Assembly (NCBI RefSeq): GCF_030272615.1
Contig: NC_081413.1
Coordinates: 183,656,951-183,720,950 of the forward strand
Length of the DNA: 64,000 nucleotides
Direction of reading: 5' to 3'
Source: Cryptomeria japonica
Lineage: Eukaryota > Streptophyta > Pinopsida > Cupressales > Cupressaceae
The translations under genes were made by a program, and so were the position numbers. Within the stretch, counting starts at the first letter, position 1. Each line of letters opens with the position of its first letter. This document shows positions 23,582 through 34,597 of this stretch, piece after piece. The notes beneath the pieces are model-generated. The model had not been told where the DNA came from and did no database searches. It was given only the letters and a program-made list of their open reading frames with translations.

Positions 23582-24162
23582 TTTAGCCCCCACTTTAGCG
23601 GTCATATGAGTACTACGTGCATATGCAAGCTAAAGTACAGAAAATAAACATCATTTGAAAAAGGATATATCCATAAGTTCGTCGAACGAAGCCCCCAATG
23701 GTATCTGCTGTACACAGTTAGGAACCGCACCCTACAAAACACACGTTAGATCACAAAATCACCTAATGCTTACTAAGGAAGGTGATGAAATTTGTGAGTA
23801 GCTATATGCCCCCCCTGTTTCGACTTGCTTATTAGGGAGGTGAAACAGGGTAGCATGTTTACTTACGACAAATTGTGTAAGAGAGAATTGATGAGGGATG
23901 TTCACTGAAAAGGCTTCATCAGAGCACTTTTTGGAACATCCCGAGAGTAGGAGAATGAAAATACAATTCCTACACAATAAACGGTTTGAAAATCGCATCT
24001 CCCAAACTTAAGTTATGATGAAATGAGTGATAGAGAAAAATTAGGGTTTTGAAAGTAAATGTAAAGGAATGAAAGTATATACCTTGAAAGTGACATTTGC
24101 ATTTGTCACTTTGTTGACTTCTGAATATTGTTTATTGCAACGAAGCCCACATAGCCATCATC
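23582..24162. other. Element D polypurine tract and PMD 5' flank
   Basis: On minus, CTAAAGTGGGGGCTAAA (about 23582-23598) directly precedes the 3' LTR and is the likely polypurine tract; the same motif flanks the partial LTR at 63951. The remaining 560 bp have no coding signal. They lie immediately upstream of the PMD gene on plus and would contain its promoter if it has one. Confidence 0.65.
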
Positions 24163-26616
24163 ATGCCTTCACGACAACTAGAGCGTCCCACGAGGATTGA
24201 GATCCTGCGACAGGCCGTGATCGACGACGAGCCACTAGACGAGGTGAGCTGACTGAACGTTGACTTTTGATTTTTTGCATTTAACTTTCTGTGATCGTTT
24301 GCGGGCCCTGGAATCTGACCGTGGGTCCCACACAGGGCGCCATGGTCCCTGTGGGGCGCCATGGTCCCTTCAGGGCGCCATGGTCCCTGACAGGGCACCA
24401 TGGTCCCAATCAGGACTTGGCGAGAGATGCCAGGGTTAGCATATGATGTTCGATAGTTTGCATGAATGATTTTGATGATTGAGTACTGATTATAGTTATG
24501 TTTTTGTGTTGCAGGGTCTCCCATACATGAGAGAGCATACGGCAGGTCAGATTCTTCGCAGTTTGCGAGATCAGATTCCCCGGCTGACTCAAGCAAAGAG
24601 AGACACATTGTCGATCATGGGTTTATGGTCTATGATTCTTATGTCGGCCATTCGATTTCATCCCGCGATGCTGAAGGCACTCATGGAGCGATGGGATCCT
24701 GACACATGCACGTTCCAGCTTCCAGTAGGGGAGATGACGGTGACACTTGAGGATGTGTACCACATTCTTCGCCTACCGATCAGAGGAGCTACCATGACAT
24801 ATGCGACCGATCGGTCAGTAGAGGATCATCAGAGGGAGCAGGTATATTGCCTAGGGAGAGTCATGCCGAATGAGACGAGAGGTCGTATCATGGTCAGCTG
24901 GCTCTTACATCCTATAGGAGAGGTGCCCCTCATGAGACGTCTTATGATAGCCATCATTACTAGCTGTCTGCCCTAATGGGCGAGGTACACACATGCATGG
25001 GGGTCTCACATGGTGCATCAGGGCCATGGAGAGACATAGGAGAGTATACACTTGGGGTCGGAGTATGCTTGCACATCTCTATCATGACCTCGAGGAGTAT
25101 GTTTTCAAACAGGGTTGCAGCTTGATGACATGCACACTTCTGCAGGTGTGGATATTTGAGCACTTTACATGCACCAGGCCTGTCGGCTATCCGATGAGTG
25201 TGGCTAGCGAGCGACCTAGGGTATTTGCTTATCCACTTACCAGCGAGTGGAGATTTGGAGATCTACTATATTGGAGAGTGACATTTGACAGATTGACAGC
25301 TGAGGTGACTATATGGAGACCATATCTGCGGATGCACAGATGGGATGGGATGGAGAGACAGTTAGCATGCTTACAGAGGAACCTCCTTCTGAGAGGGCGA
25401 TATCCACACATCATAGTCCCATTCTACTTTGACCGAGTACGGAAGCAGTTTGGGCTAGAGCAGTGTGTTCCAGCCGATGTGCCCATCTACACTCGACACT
25501 CACGAGTCCTTCCCAGACCCAGAGCAGTAGCGAGGCCTATGATAGATGATATCGAGATCACAGATATAGAGGGGTCCGACCAGGATGTGGTCACTGATTA
25601 TGCTGCAGATCCCGGGGCACAGCGCAGGTATCTCTCATGGTTTATGAGATCATACCCAGGGCCTATCTTTCCACCAGATCACCCGACAGGCCATCCAGGC
25701 CCATGGAGACATGGAGACTGAGATGAGGATCAGGGATCCAGGTCGGAGGAGGGAGAGGGTCATGAGGAGGTAGAAGATCCTAATCCACCCATAGGGGATT
25801 AGCCTAGTGCTGAGGAGGAGGAGGATGATGACACAAATATAGATGAGGACAATAAGGATGCAGGTGAGGATGCGGGTGAGGATGAGGATGAGGATGAGGA
25901 TAGAGATGATGAGGAGGGGTTTGATGCTGCTCCCCACCATTCAGGAGATGATACCATAGCCCTGGATCCTCCTCTTATTCCCCAAAAGGGGGAACATGAG
26001 GCGATACGGAGACCTGTTTCTAGTACGGGCCAGTCTACACCCATCGTGCATAGATTATTTGAGCGTGGGGACCCTAGTAGTTCCCAGTCACAGATGGTAC
26101 CATATCACAATCCCTACTAGCATGAGGGAGATCCAGGTATAGTAGGTTTATATTGATTGATTGATATTTTGATGATATAAAATGGTACTAATACATGATC
26201 TATTCTATTGCTACAGCTAATGTGCAGGAGTGGCATTCTCTGATCCAGCAAGCAGTGACAGATATCTCTACAATGGCGCAGATCCCTAGTTCCTCATAGG
26301 TTGCTTATAGACCTCAAGGGAACGCGGGTCGGCATGATGATTTATTTTCCCCATTTCGAGTACAGGTAGAGATATGGAGGGAGAGAGAGCGAGCTCTATC
26401 AGAGGACCTTCAGTGGGCACAGCATGATCTAGCAGCAGCTCAGGCCGAGGCTACCTCATATTGCACGATCCTTATGGATAGGGATCGTAGGAGTTCCTCT
26501 CGGAGCCATTCACGATCTATATCATGGTATACCCCTATGGGTCCACCTGCACGGCCGGATCAGGAGGGAGCATCTAGTCGTCACTCTTCAGCCACCAGCC
26601 CTAGGGATAGGAGATG
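24163..26616 (+). pseudogene. Plant mobile domain (PMD) gene, antisense passenger in element D, three-exon model
   Basis: Exon 1 is 24163-24243 (27 codons from ATG, MPSRQLERPTRIEIL), donor GAG|GTGAGC. Exon 2 starts at 24515 after TTGTGTTGCAG and stays in frame (GLPYMREHT). Its RFHPAMLKALMERWDPDTCT and TVTLEDVYHILRLPIRG match the plant mobile domain family (MAIN-like, PF10536 type) found in plant genes and some retrotransposons. A frameshift near 24965 moves the frame to 24993-25721 (LLQVWIFEHF, PRVFAYPLTSEWRFGD). An acidic E/D run (25808-25920), an intron 26137-26216 (CAG|GTATAG to CTACAG), a helical stretch (RERERALSEDLQWA) and an SR-rich tail ending TGA 26614-26616 follow. Stops TAA, TGA and several TAG make it non-functional as read. 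Molecular function of PMD proteins is not settled; MAIN proteins act in the nucleus. Confidence 0.8.
24334..24407. repeat. Four tandem copies of GGGCGCCATGGTCCC in the PMD intron 1
   Basis: Copies start at about 24334, 24353, 24372 and 24392, period 19-20 bp; the last has GGGCACC. Each combines the palindromes GGCGCC and CCATGG. The same word forms the right arm of the hairpin in the element D LTR. Confidence 0.92.
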
Positions 26617-27219
26617 ATCTTATGATGTAGGGTAGGTCACATTTTGGATGTGTAGTGACCTACCTTTGTATATTGATCCACATATATATATATATACATG
26701 CTTCTTTGTCTCAAACGTGTTATCTTTAATGTCTAAAAACAATGGGTATTTTGATTAAAGTTAATACATTTGGTAGATGTACATGTATGATCCGAATTTA
26801 ATTTCCATGTGATTGATTTTTCAATGCTCCATGATTAAATTGATACATGTGTGACTTAATTAAAATATTTAATCAAGTACTACATTGATGATAGGGAAGA
26901 AAAATAAAATATGTGTTAAGCCTAAGAATCATATAACTAATGTGATTTAATTTGAATTTAAACACAACATGACATGATTCAACTTAACACATAAAGATAC
27001 TGTATAATATGCCAACATAATGAAAAATGTAAATCTTTTGCAATTTACATAAAATGAATTCAAGACAAACCATAAAGTAAAGAAACACGCTTGTCAGGAA
27101 CAAGGCAATATAGATTAAACAAAACATCATTTAATTCCATTTTCTCTAACAAAGATATGCTAACATATCATCCAATTTTGAAAAAGAAAGGAAATAGATG
27201 AATGATAAGGAATGAGGAA
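26617..27219. other. Convergent spacer between PMD gene and element D integrase
   Basis: About 600 bp, AT-rich, with a (TA) run at about 26684-26697. No coding signal. PMD (plus) and pol (minus) converge here, so both polyadenylation signals should lie in it. Confidence 0.6.
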
Positions 27220-30200
27220 TTAAGCATAGTATCTATGCAAGTGCATAGCGTTTATAGGGTCTTTAAGAGACGTACCGTCTACACCCGCTATTTTATAAGC
27301 ACCTGATCCATAATCTTCAATGACGATATACGGTCCAAGCCAATTAGGACTAAATTTTCTCTTTTCTTTAGGTAAGGCATTCACATTGTGTTGATTCTCA
27401 TAGAGCACTAAGTCACCCACTAAGAAGGAACATTGAATAACCTTATCATTATAGCTTCGTTGTAGAGTTTTGTGATACGCTTGAATATGCTCAAGAACAT
27501 TTATACGCTATTCATCAAGCATCTCAAGTTGTTGAAGTATTTGTTCTCTATAAGCATCATCATCTACTATACCTTTGAGAGAAACTCTAAGTGATGGAAT
27601 CTCTAATTCTAAAGGCATAATAGCATCAGCACCATAAACAAGATTATAAGGTGTAGTTCCGATAGCAATTCATACGCTCGTTCGGTAGGCCCAAAGAGCA
27701 TAAATTAGCTGAGTACTCCAATCCTTACCATGCTTATTCACAGTTTTATGAAGAATTTGTTCAATTATCTTATTGGATGATTCGGCTTGACCATTTGATT
27801 GAGGATAGTATGGTGTAGAAAATTGATGTTTGATATGATACTTCTCGAGGAATTTCTTCACGTCCTTGTTCTTAAATGATGTCCCATTATCAGAGATTAT
27901 AGTGGAAGGTATCCCAAATCGAGAAATAATGTTTTCTAGAAGAAATCGACAATTCACTTCAGCAGTAGTAGAGCGAAGGGGAATAGCTTCTACCCATTTT
28001 GTAAAGTAATCTGTTGCGGTTATAATGAAAGTATGTCCTTGAGATGAAGGAGGGGAGATTTTACTGATAAGATCCAGCCCCCATGCAGAGAAAGGCCAAG
28101 AAGCTACATGAGAATGAAGTTCTTGGGCAGAAGCATGAATCAAATTATTGTGTTGTTGACATTGATGACATTTCTTAACAAATGAAAAAGAATCCTGCTG
28201 CATAGTTTGCCAATAATATCCCATGCGAAGCAATCTTTGAACCAAGGATTTGCCTCCAAAATGCCCCCCACAGGCACCTGGATGGGCCTCTTCAAGGGCA
28301 ATAGGGATTTCCGATTTGTTAAGACAACGAAGGAGAAGACCGTTATAACCCCTTCGGTAAAGAACATTAGAAAGAATGATATACCTAGCGGACAGCTTGC
28401 GAACTCTAGCCCTAGTGTTCCTATTAGCGGAATTAGGAAAGGTACCATCAGTCAAGTATCTTACGATATGCGAATACCATTCATCTGAGTCTATAAAGTC
28501 ACAACATGTCACCAAGCTAGAATCATCTACGATAGCTAGAGAAATAAGGTTGTGAATAACAAATTTAAGATCAACCATAGGGTCCTCTAAAGATACCAAA
28601 GAAGCCACACATGCCATTGCGTCCGCATGTCGATTATCTTTTCGAGGAACAAGTTCCATGGTGTAAGAATCAAATTTTTGTAACAAAGAGATAGCAAGGT
28701 CTTTATATTGTGATAATTTGTCTTGTTTTGCTTGATATAGTCCTGTTACTTGTCTTATAATCAGTTGAGAATCTCCAAAAATATGTATGTGTTTTATATT
28801 CAAAGCTAAGGCTGCCTTTATTCCTGCTATAAGAGCCTCATACTCAGCGATGTTATTGGTACATAGGAAATTGAGATGATAAGATAAGGGAATAGACTTC
28901 TTTGTAGGAGAAATCAAAACAACCCCTACCCCCGATCCTGTACGACACTTAGAGCCATCAAAGTATAACTCCCAAGTTTCATCTTTCTCTGTACAAAGAA
29001 TGAAGTCGTCAGGAAAAGACTCAAGGTTAGGGAAGGAGAAAGGTGAAGGGGCCTCAACTAGGTGATCGGTCAATGCTTGCCCTTTAATTGCTCTTTGTGA
29101 AACAAATTTAAGGTCAAATTCAATTAACATCATAACCCACTTAGCTAGGCGTCCTGATAAATCAGTTTTAGAGAAAAGATGCTTCAAAGGATCAAACTTT
29201 ACCATGACGTGGACTTCTGAATTTAAGAGATAATGTCTCAATTTCTGAGTCGCAAACACCAAGGCCAAGCATTGTCTTTCTATCACAGAATATCGAGTCT
29301 CATAATCGAGTAAGGTACGACTTATATAATAAACCGGACACTCCTTACCATCTTTATCATGTTGTGCCAATAATGCTGCAAGAGCATGAGAGGAAGCAGC
29401 TGTATAAAGAAGGAAGGGTTGAGAAGGTTTGGCCAGTCGAAGGATAGGAGGATTAGCCAGATACACTTTTAAGTCTTCAAATTCTTGCTGACAATCTTCA
29501 TTCCATTGAAAAGTGATATTCTTTTTGAGAAGCTGAGTAAAAGGAAAAGTGCGATCCGTAAGTTGAGATACAAACCTACGAATAGCTTGAATCTTTCCTT
29601 GTAAGCTTTTAAGTTGAGACACATTTCTAGGAGGTGGCATGTTGACAATAGCATCTATTTTCTTAGTATCCACCTCAATCCCACGATGCGAAACTATGAA
29701 TCCTAATAGTTTTCCACTATCCACACCAAAAACACATTTTTGGGGATTCAAGTGCATGTGATATTTACGAATCCTTTCAAAGATTTGATGAAGGATTTTA
29801 ATATGATCTATGCGAAGAATGGATTTGGCCAAAATATCATCAACATAATCCTCTAAAATCTTATGCATATAATCATGAAAGATAAGGGTCATCGCTCGTT
29901 GATAAGTTGCACCGACATTTTTAAGTCCAAAAGGCATCATTATCCAACAAAACGTACCCCAAGGAGTGGTGAAAGCAGTTTTGAATTGATCTTGAGGGTT
30001 AATGTAAATTTGATTGTATCCTGAAAAACCATCCATGAAGGATAACAAGGCATGTCCTACCGTAGAATCAACTATCATGTCAATGTTTGGAAGAGGGAAA
30101 TCATCTTTTAAAGAAGCCTTATTTAAATCTCGAAAATCGGTACACATTCTTATTTTATTATCTGGTTTAGCCACAGTGACAATATTTGAAATCCATGGGG

Positions 30201-32766
30201 AATAATCAATAGGGCGGATAAATCCAGCCTCCAATAACTTTTCAATCTCAGCCTTAACAAGCAGAGCCACCTTAGGATTCATTTTTCGAATCTTTTGTTT
30301 CACGGGCTTAGCATCAGGAACTAAGACAATGTTATGAGTAACAATCTTAGGATCTATACCAGGCATGTCAGAGTATGTCCAAGCAAAGATCTTGGGGAAT
30401 TCATGCAATAAATCTTCATATTGTTTTTGTTCCTCTTCATCCAAACATTTTCCAATTTTAATAACTTTTTCTTCATTGCAAGGATCCATCTTAACATCAG
30501 TGGTGTCACTTATGAGAAGATTACTTTGTTGAGGAGTATCCTTTAACTAAGGGAATTCTTTCACAATCTCATCATTATCAGTCTCTTTTCCAAAATAGGC
30601 TTCAGTGTTCAAACAATAAGGGAGTCCCCTATTGTGATGATAACGAGGAAGAGTATCATATTCTCCTAAAAACTTAGCTAAAGCATCATCGGTAGGAAAA
30701 ACATCCAAAGCACAGGCACACGAAGGATCCTCATCAATGTACTCGGGGTGTTGCATTGATAGAGATGTAGAAATAGCATTAACACTAATACATGGTCTCT
30801 TAGAAGCTTTAGTGCGCTTGCAGGGATTATAGCCAAGTCCAAAGGCATAATTGTGAAGATTATTCTCTAGAGGAACTTTTATCCCTTGTTCGTGAGCGCC
30901 ACAACCATTTCCATGATACCCATGCTTAGCAAAAATGTGAAAACCATGACCATAATGATCAGCCATTTCAAAAAGAGAAGGCGGTTTTTCATAAGACAAA
31001 GAATCAAACTCTTCGGAATTAGAGGTGTGAGGAGAAGAAGTTTGAGAAGCGGCCACAAAATTATTGCTCATAGGCTCAGGTAATGTTGATTGATTTTTAG
31101 CTTCTTCCTTCTTTTCAACTTTAAGCTCTCTAGAAGGAACCTTATATTCACCTACAAAGGTGGGATTAAAATCAAGGGATCCCCAATCATCGTCTACGAG
31201 AACCTTCTCAGGATCAAAATCCTTCTTATGTGTAGTTTCAAGTCGAGAAGAGTCTTCTTCAAGAGCTCCAGACTCATCCAAAGAATTTTGATCATCAGAG
31301 AGCGAGGATTCATCGATAGGTATCTTGTTTAAAGAGTCATCACTAGACGAGGATGGCTTAGAAGAACCCCCTTTGGAAGTAGATGTTTGTAAACAAGCTT
31401 GTAAACTAGTATCACCTATCAAGGTATATGTCTTATTGTTATAGATAAATTTAACTTGTCTATGCAATGTAGAGGGGACAGCTTGCATACTGTGAATCCA
31501 AGGTCTCCCTAATAACAAGTTGTATGTTAGATTTCCCGACATAACATGGATAGGAGTAGGCAAAGTAACAGGCCCCACTATGATGGGTAAGGTGATAGTA
31601 CCTAATGAAGTTTTAGCCACATTATCAAAGCCTCGAATAGGATGAGAGTCCGGCTCAATTAGGGATGTATCCACATTCATCTTATGCAAAAGATTAATGC
31701 TACACACATTAAGACCAGAGCCATTATCTACTAGTGTTCATCTTATAGCAGTGTCTTTCATGATAACCACAATCATCAAGGGATCATATTGATGTTGAAT
31801 TTCACTAGTAGGCAACTCATCTTGGGTAAACACAATTTGAGCTTTAGGATTCATCACAGAGTTAACCAAAGACGCTATATTACTAGATGTATTCGGTGGA
31901 GGAATATTCAAATCTTTCAAGGCATCTTGTAACATTCCATGATGAGCGGAAGAAGTTTGAATCAAATCCCAAAGGGATATCTTAGCAGGGGTAACTTTAA
32001 GTTGTTCTATGAGATCATATTCCTTACTAAGAACTTGTGAAATACGTGGAGCTTGCAGAAGAATTGGTTGAGGGTTCGGAAGAGAAACTGGAATAACAGG
32101 AGGAGGACTAGGTTGCCTATTATTTCTGGTGTGATAAGTATGGGAAACCGTATGATAACTCTCTCTAGTTATTTGCTTGGCATAACTATAAGGACTTATA
32201 GGTTTTCTTCCTTGCACAATGATGATTGGTTTATTCAGAGTACGAAAAGAATCATGATCATACCCTCCTTGGACAGTAAGGAGAGGTGATTTAGGAACTT
32301 GAAAGGTGGGAGAAGGATAAGCACCTTGGACTTCAAAGAGAGGCTTTTTAGGCTCATTCAAGTTTATCATGTTAACCAATTTAGAAGTTTTGTTCTTGTT
32401 TAAAGATTTTGATAAAGCCACAAAGTCATCAAGAGCATCATCCAACAAAGTATGATCATAGCTATCAAAAGGTTTATCTTTTGGTTCAAAAGGAGATATC
32501 TCTTCATAGAGGGGATTGTTGAAAACAACCATGTTACTAGATTTAGTGGAAGAGTTGATAGGAATGTACCCTTGAGAGGAATCATTCAACTTATCTTTCT
32601 CATCACAACAAAATGGCATAGTAACAAGGTTTATGAGTTTTTGGTAAAATGAAGGTTTGGCATCTTTAGGGTTCAAAAACTCATCTAAAGCTTCATCTAA
32701 TTCATCTTGGCTATACTCATAATAATCATCATAAGCATGAACATTTTGCAAATAAAAGTCTGACAT
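27220..32766 (-). pseudogene. pol: Element D pro-pol polyprotein (one frame, four stops)
   Basis: A single reading frame of 1,849 codons with no frameshift, broken by TGA 31738-31740, TAG 30547-30549, TGA 27670-27672 and TAG 27508-27510, ending at TAA 27220-27222. Order: a leader region with ISLWDLIQTSS and FTQDELP; aspartic protease LVDNGSGLNV (codon about 350) with YNLLLGRPWIH; RT with ICTDFRDLN-type text (codons about 860-1000) and YVDD at 29836-29847; RNase H (LLYTAASSHALAALL, YSVIERQCLALV); a second RNase H of archaeal type (WELYFDGSKCRTGSGVGVVL, NNIAEYEALIAGI, FGDSQLI); integrase HHCC (HPGACGGHFGG, CHQCQQH), D-D-E (ITATDYFTKW, IISDNGTSF, YPQSNGQAES) and C-terminal GDLVLYENQ to FSPNWLGPYIV. 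Dual RNase H marks the Tat clade. All four stops fit single transitions. Confidence 0.95.
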
Positions 32767-32931
32767 TTTGAAATAAAAGTGGCATGAAATTTAAACACAC
32801 AATGCAAAGAACACACTCCTTTTTTTTTTTTTTTAATGAAAATGAAATGAAAACACACTAAATCTAGATCTAGATCTAACAAATGCAATGCAAGAGGAAG
32901 CAATGATAGATTCACGTCAGGTTCACCAAAA
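32767..32931 (-). other. Element D primer site and very short leader
   Basis: Directly after the 5' LTR on minus is TTTTGGTGAACCTGACGTG (32913-32931), nearly identical to the site after the element G LTR. I do not assign the tRNA. Only about 165 bp separate it from the pol-frame ATG at 32766, leaving no room for a gag. In element G the corresponding leader is 1.2 kb and is followed by a real gag. Confidence 0.8.
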
Positions 32932-34592
32932 TGTGTGGGGGAAAAAAGCGAGACTAGGTTAACATGCCCTAATCCTACCTTTTGACACACATTATGGAAT
33001 ACGAAAGACCCTAGAGGTATCACACAATTGGCTACTTCTTTTTGTGAAAGAGAGAGCCACGGGCTACCTATTAGGATTTCTATTCCTTTGTTGTAATTGA
33101 AAGGTAAGATTATGCAAGTTCAATTCCTAACCCTAAAATGCAAGTATGAACTAATAACAAGATTGCAGAATTAAACTTAAACAAGGGAAAGCTGCAAACA
33201 CAAGGACAAGACAAGAATGCAGATGAGTACCCAGAGTCAAAATTTGACTGAAAATGTTCGGGACGGGGGCGCGGGCACCACTATCCTGATTCTGTCCTGG
33301 AAACTGCACCTGAAACTGCTGTTTTGCACTCTGGAAAACTATCGGAAATGTTGTCTGTCAGGAGGACCAGGGCGCCCAGCGCCTCTGTCCTAGGGACCAG
33401 GGCGCCCAGCGCCCCTGTCCTGGCAGGACCAGGGCACCCCATGCCCCTGTCCTGGTCTTTTGCTCTGCAATTTGGTGTGGAGTGTTGTCTCGACCTGCTT
33501 TTCCCAGATCTGCAACCTGCGGCATCGTCCGAGTCCCGAAACCTGCACATGTATCTGAAAAAGGTGTTTGGGCGGCTATATAGGGTTTTGCCTTAGTCAA
33601 ACCCCCGCTTCAGTGATTTCCACCTCCATGAATAGCCAAGTTGTATTGTAAAAGTAATGTGTGTGTAGACCTTGTGTGTGTACAAGATCTAAAATGCAAG
33701 TAAGCAAACTAGAGCAACCTAGAAAGTAAACCCTAATTGCTTGTAAATGATAATGTAAATGCTCTAAATCAAGATGCAAAGTGATCTAAAGCATGAATGA
33801 ATGATATATTGAAGCTTATGCAAAGACATGAAAACAACATGAAATCATACCCAACCCCCAAGGGAGGGGTACAAGCCAATCTTCAGTCGGTAATCTCCTA
33901 TTGTTCTTCAATGTCTTCCAAGCCCTAAATGGATGAATGGAATTGATAAATGCTTGATAGAGGGATGTTGAATGTTGTTGAAGTCTTCAAAGATCTGCTC
34001 TTTCGCTGCATATGAGGTTCCTAAAAACAAGATCCGGATCCTTTCAAATGAAGAAAGAGAGCTCTTATGTATGAAACCCTAGGTCGCAATTTCATCTTTT
34101 GGCCGACCTAGAGATTGAATATCCCGCCAATTTCTTGGGGTTAAGCTTTATTTTATGATTGGATCGTGCTCCTAAAATTTCGGGAAAAATGTCCGGGACC
34201 ATGTGCACTCCAGGCGCCATGGTCCCGGCAACTTTTCACCAAATTTTTAGGGCCGTCAGATATGATGATTTTAGAGAGAATCCCGAAGTTACAGGTGATT
34301 TCGAGATGTTTTGACCCCCGAAATCAAGCCCCCAAGTTCAAAATAGGACTTAATTAGGGTTTTTGATTAGATGATGTATTGGAGGAATAACATGAAAAGG
34401 GGCACACTTTAATGAAAGGGCCCGACTTTATGATGTGAAGGATGATGAAATAGGACCTTAGACCTAATTAATTTGATTAATTAAGTGCTAAAGGAGAAAT
34501 GCAATGCAATATGTAAAATGCACCAAGGCGGGTGCTAAACTAGGTGTGAAATTGTACCACCCTAGCAAGTGCATACAATTTACGACGCTACA
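32932..34592 (-). repeat. Element D 5' LTR
   Basis: 1,661 bp, same length and structure as 21921-23581. It includes the triplicated GC-rich module (33360-33452), the hairpin module (34193-34228) and CTATATAG. It is followed on plus by the right TSD CTCTA (34593-34597). Confidence 0.95.
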
Positions 34593-34597
34593 CTCTA

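Larger units (their letters stand above)
21921..34592 (-). mobile_element. Element D: Tat-type Ty3/gypsy retrotransposon with an antisense PMD gene
   Basis: Two LTRs of identical length (1,661 bp) at 21921-23581 and 32932-34592, with TSD CTCTA at 21916-21920 and 34593-34597. I count roughly 45-50 differences between them by eye (about 3%), so it is fairly young. It reads leftward: 5' LTR, primer site, a single long frame with protease, RT, RNase H, a second RNase H and integrase (order RT before integrase is gypsy), then an antisense gene, polypurine tract and 3' LTR. The extra archaeal-type RNase H is the hallmark of the Tat clade. No Gag capsid domain is present. Confidence 0.95.

Noticed and set aside
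24163-26616. PMD gene as an intact host gene
   Set aside because: It lies entirely inside element D between polypurine tract and integrase and has several stops and a frameshift.
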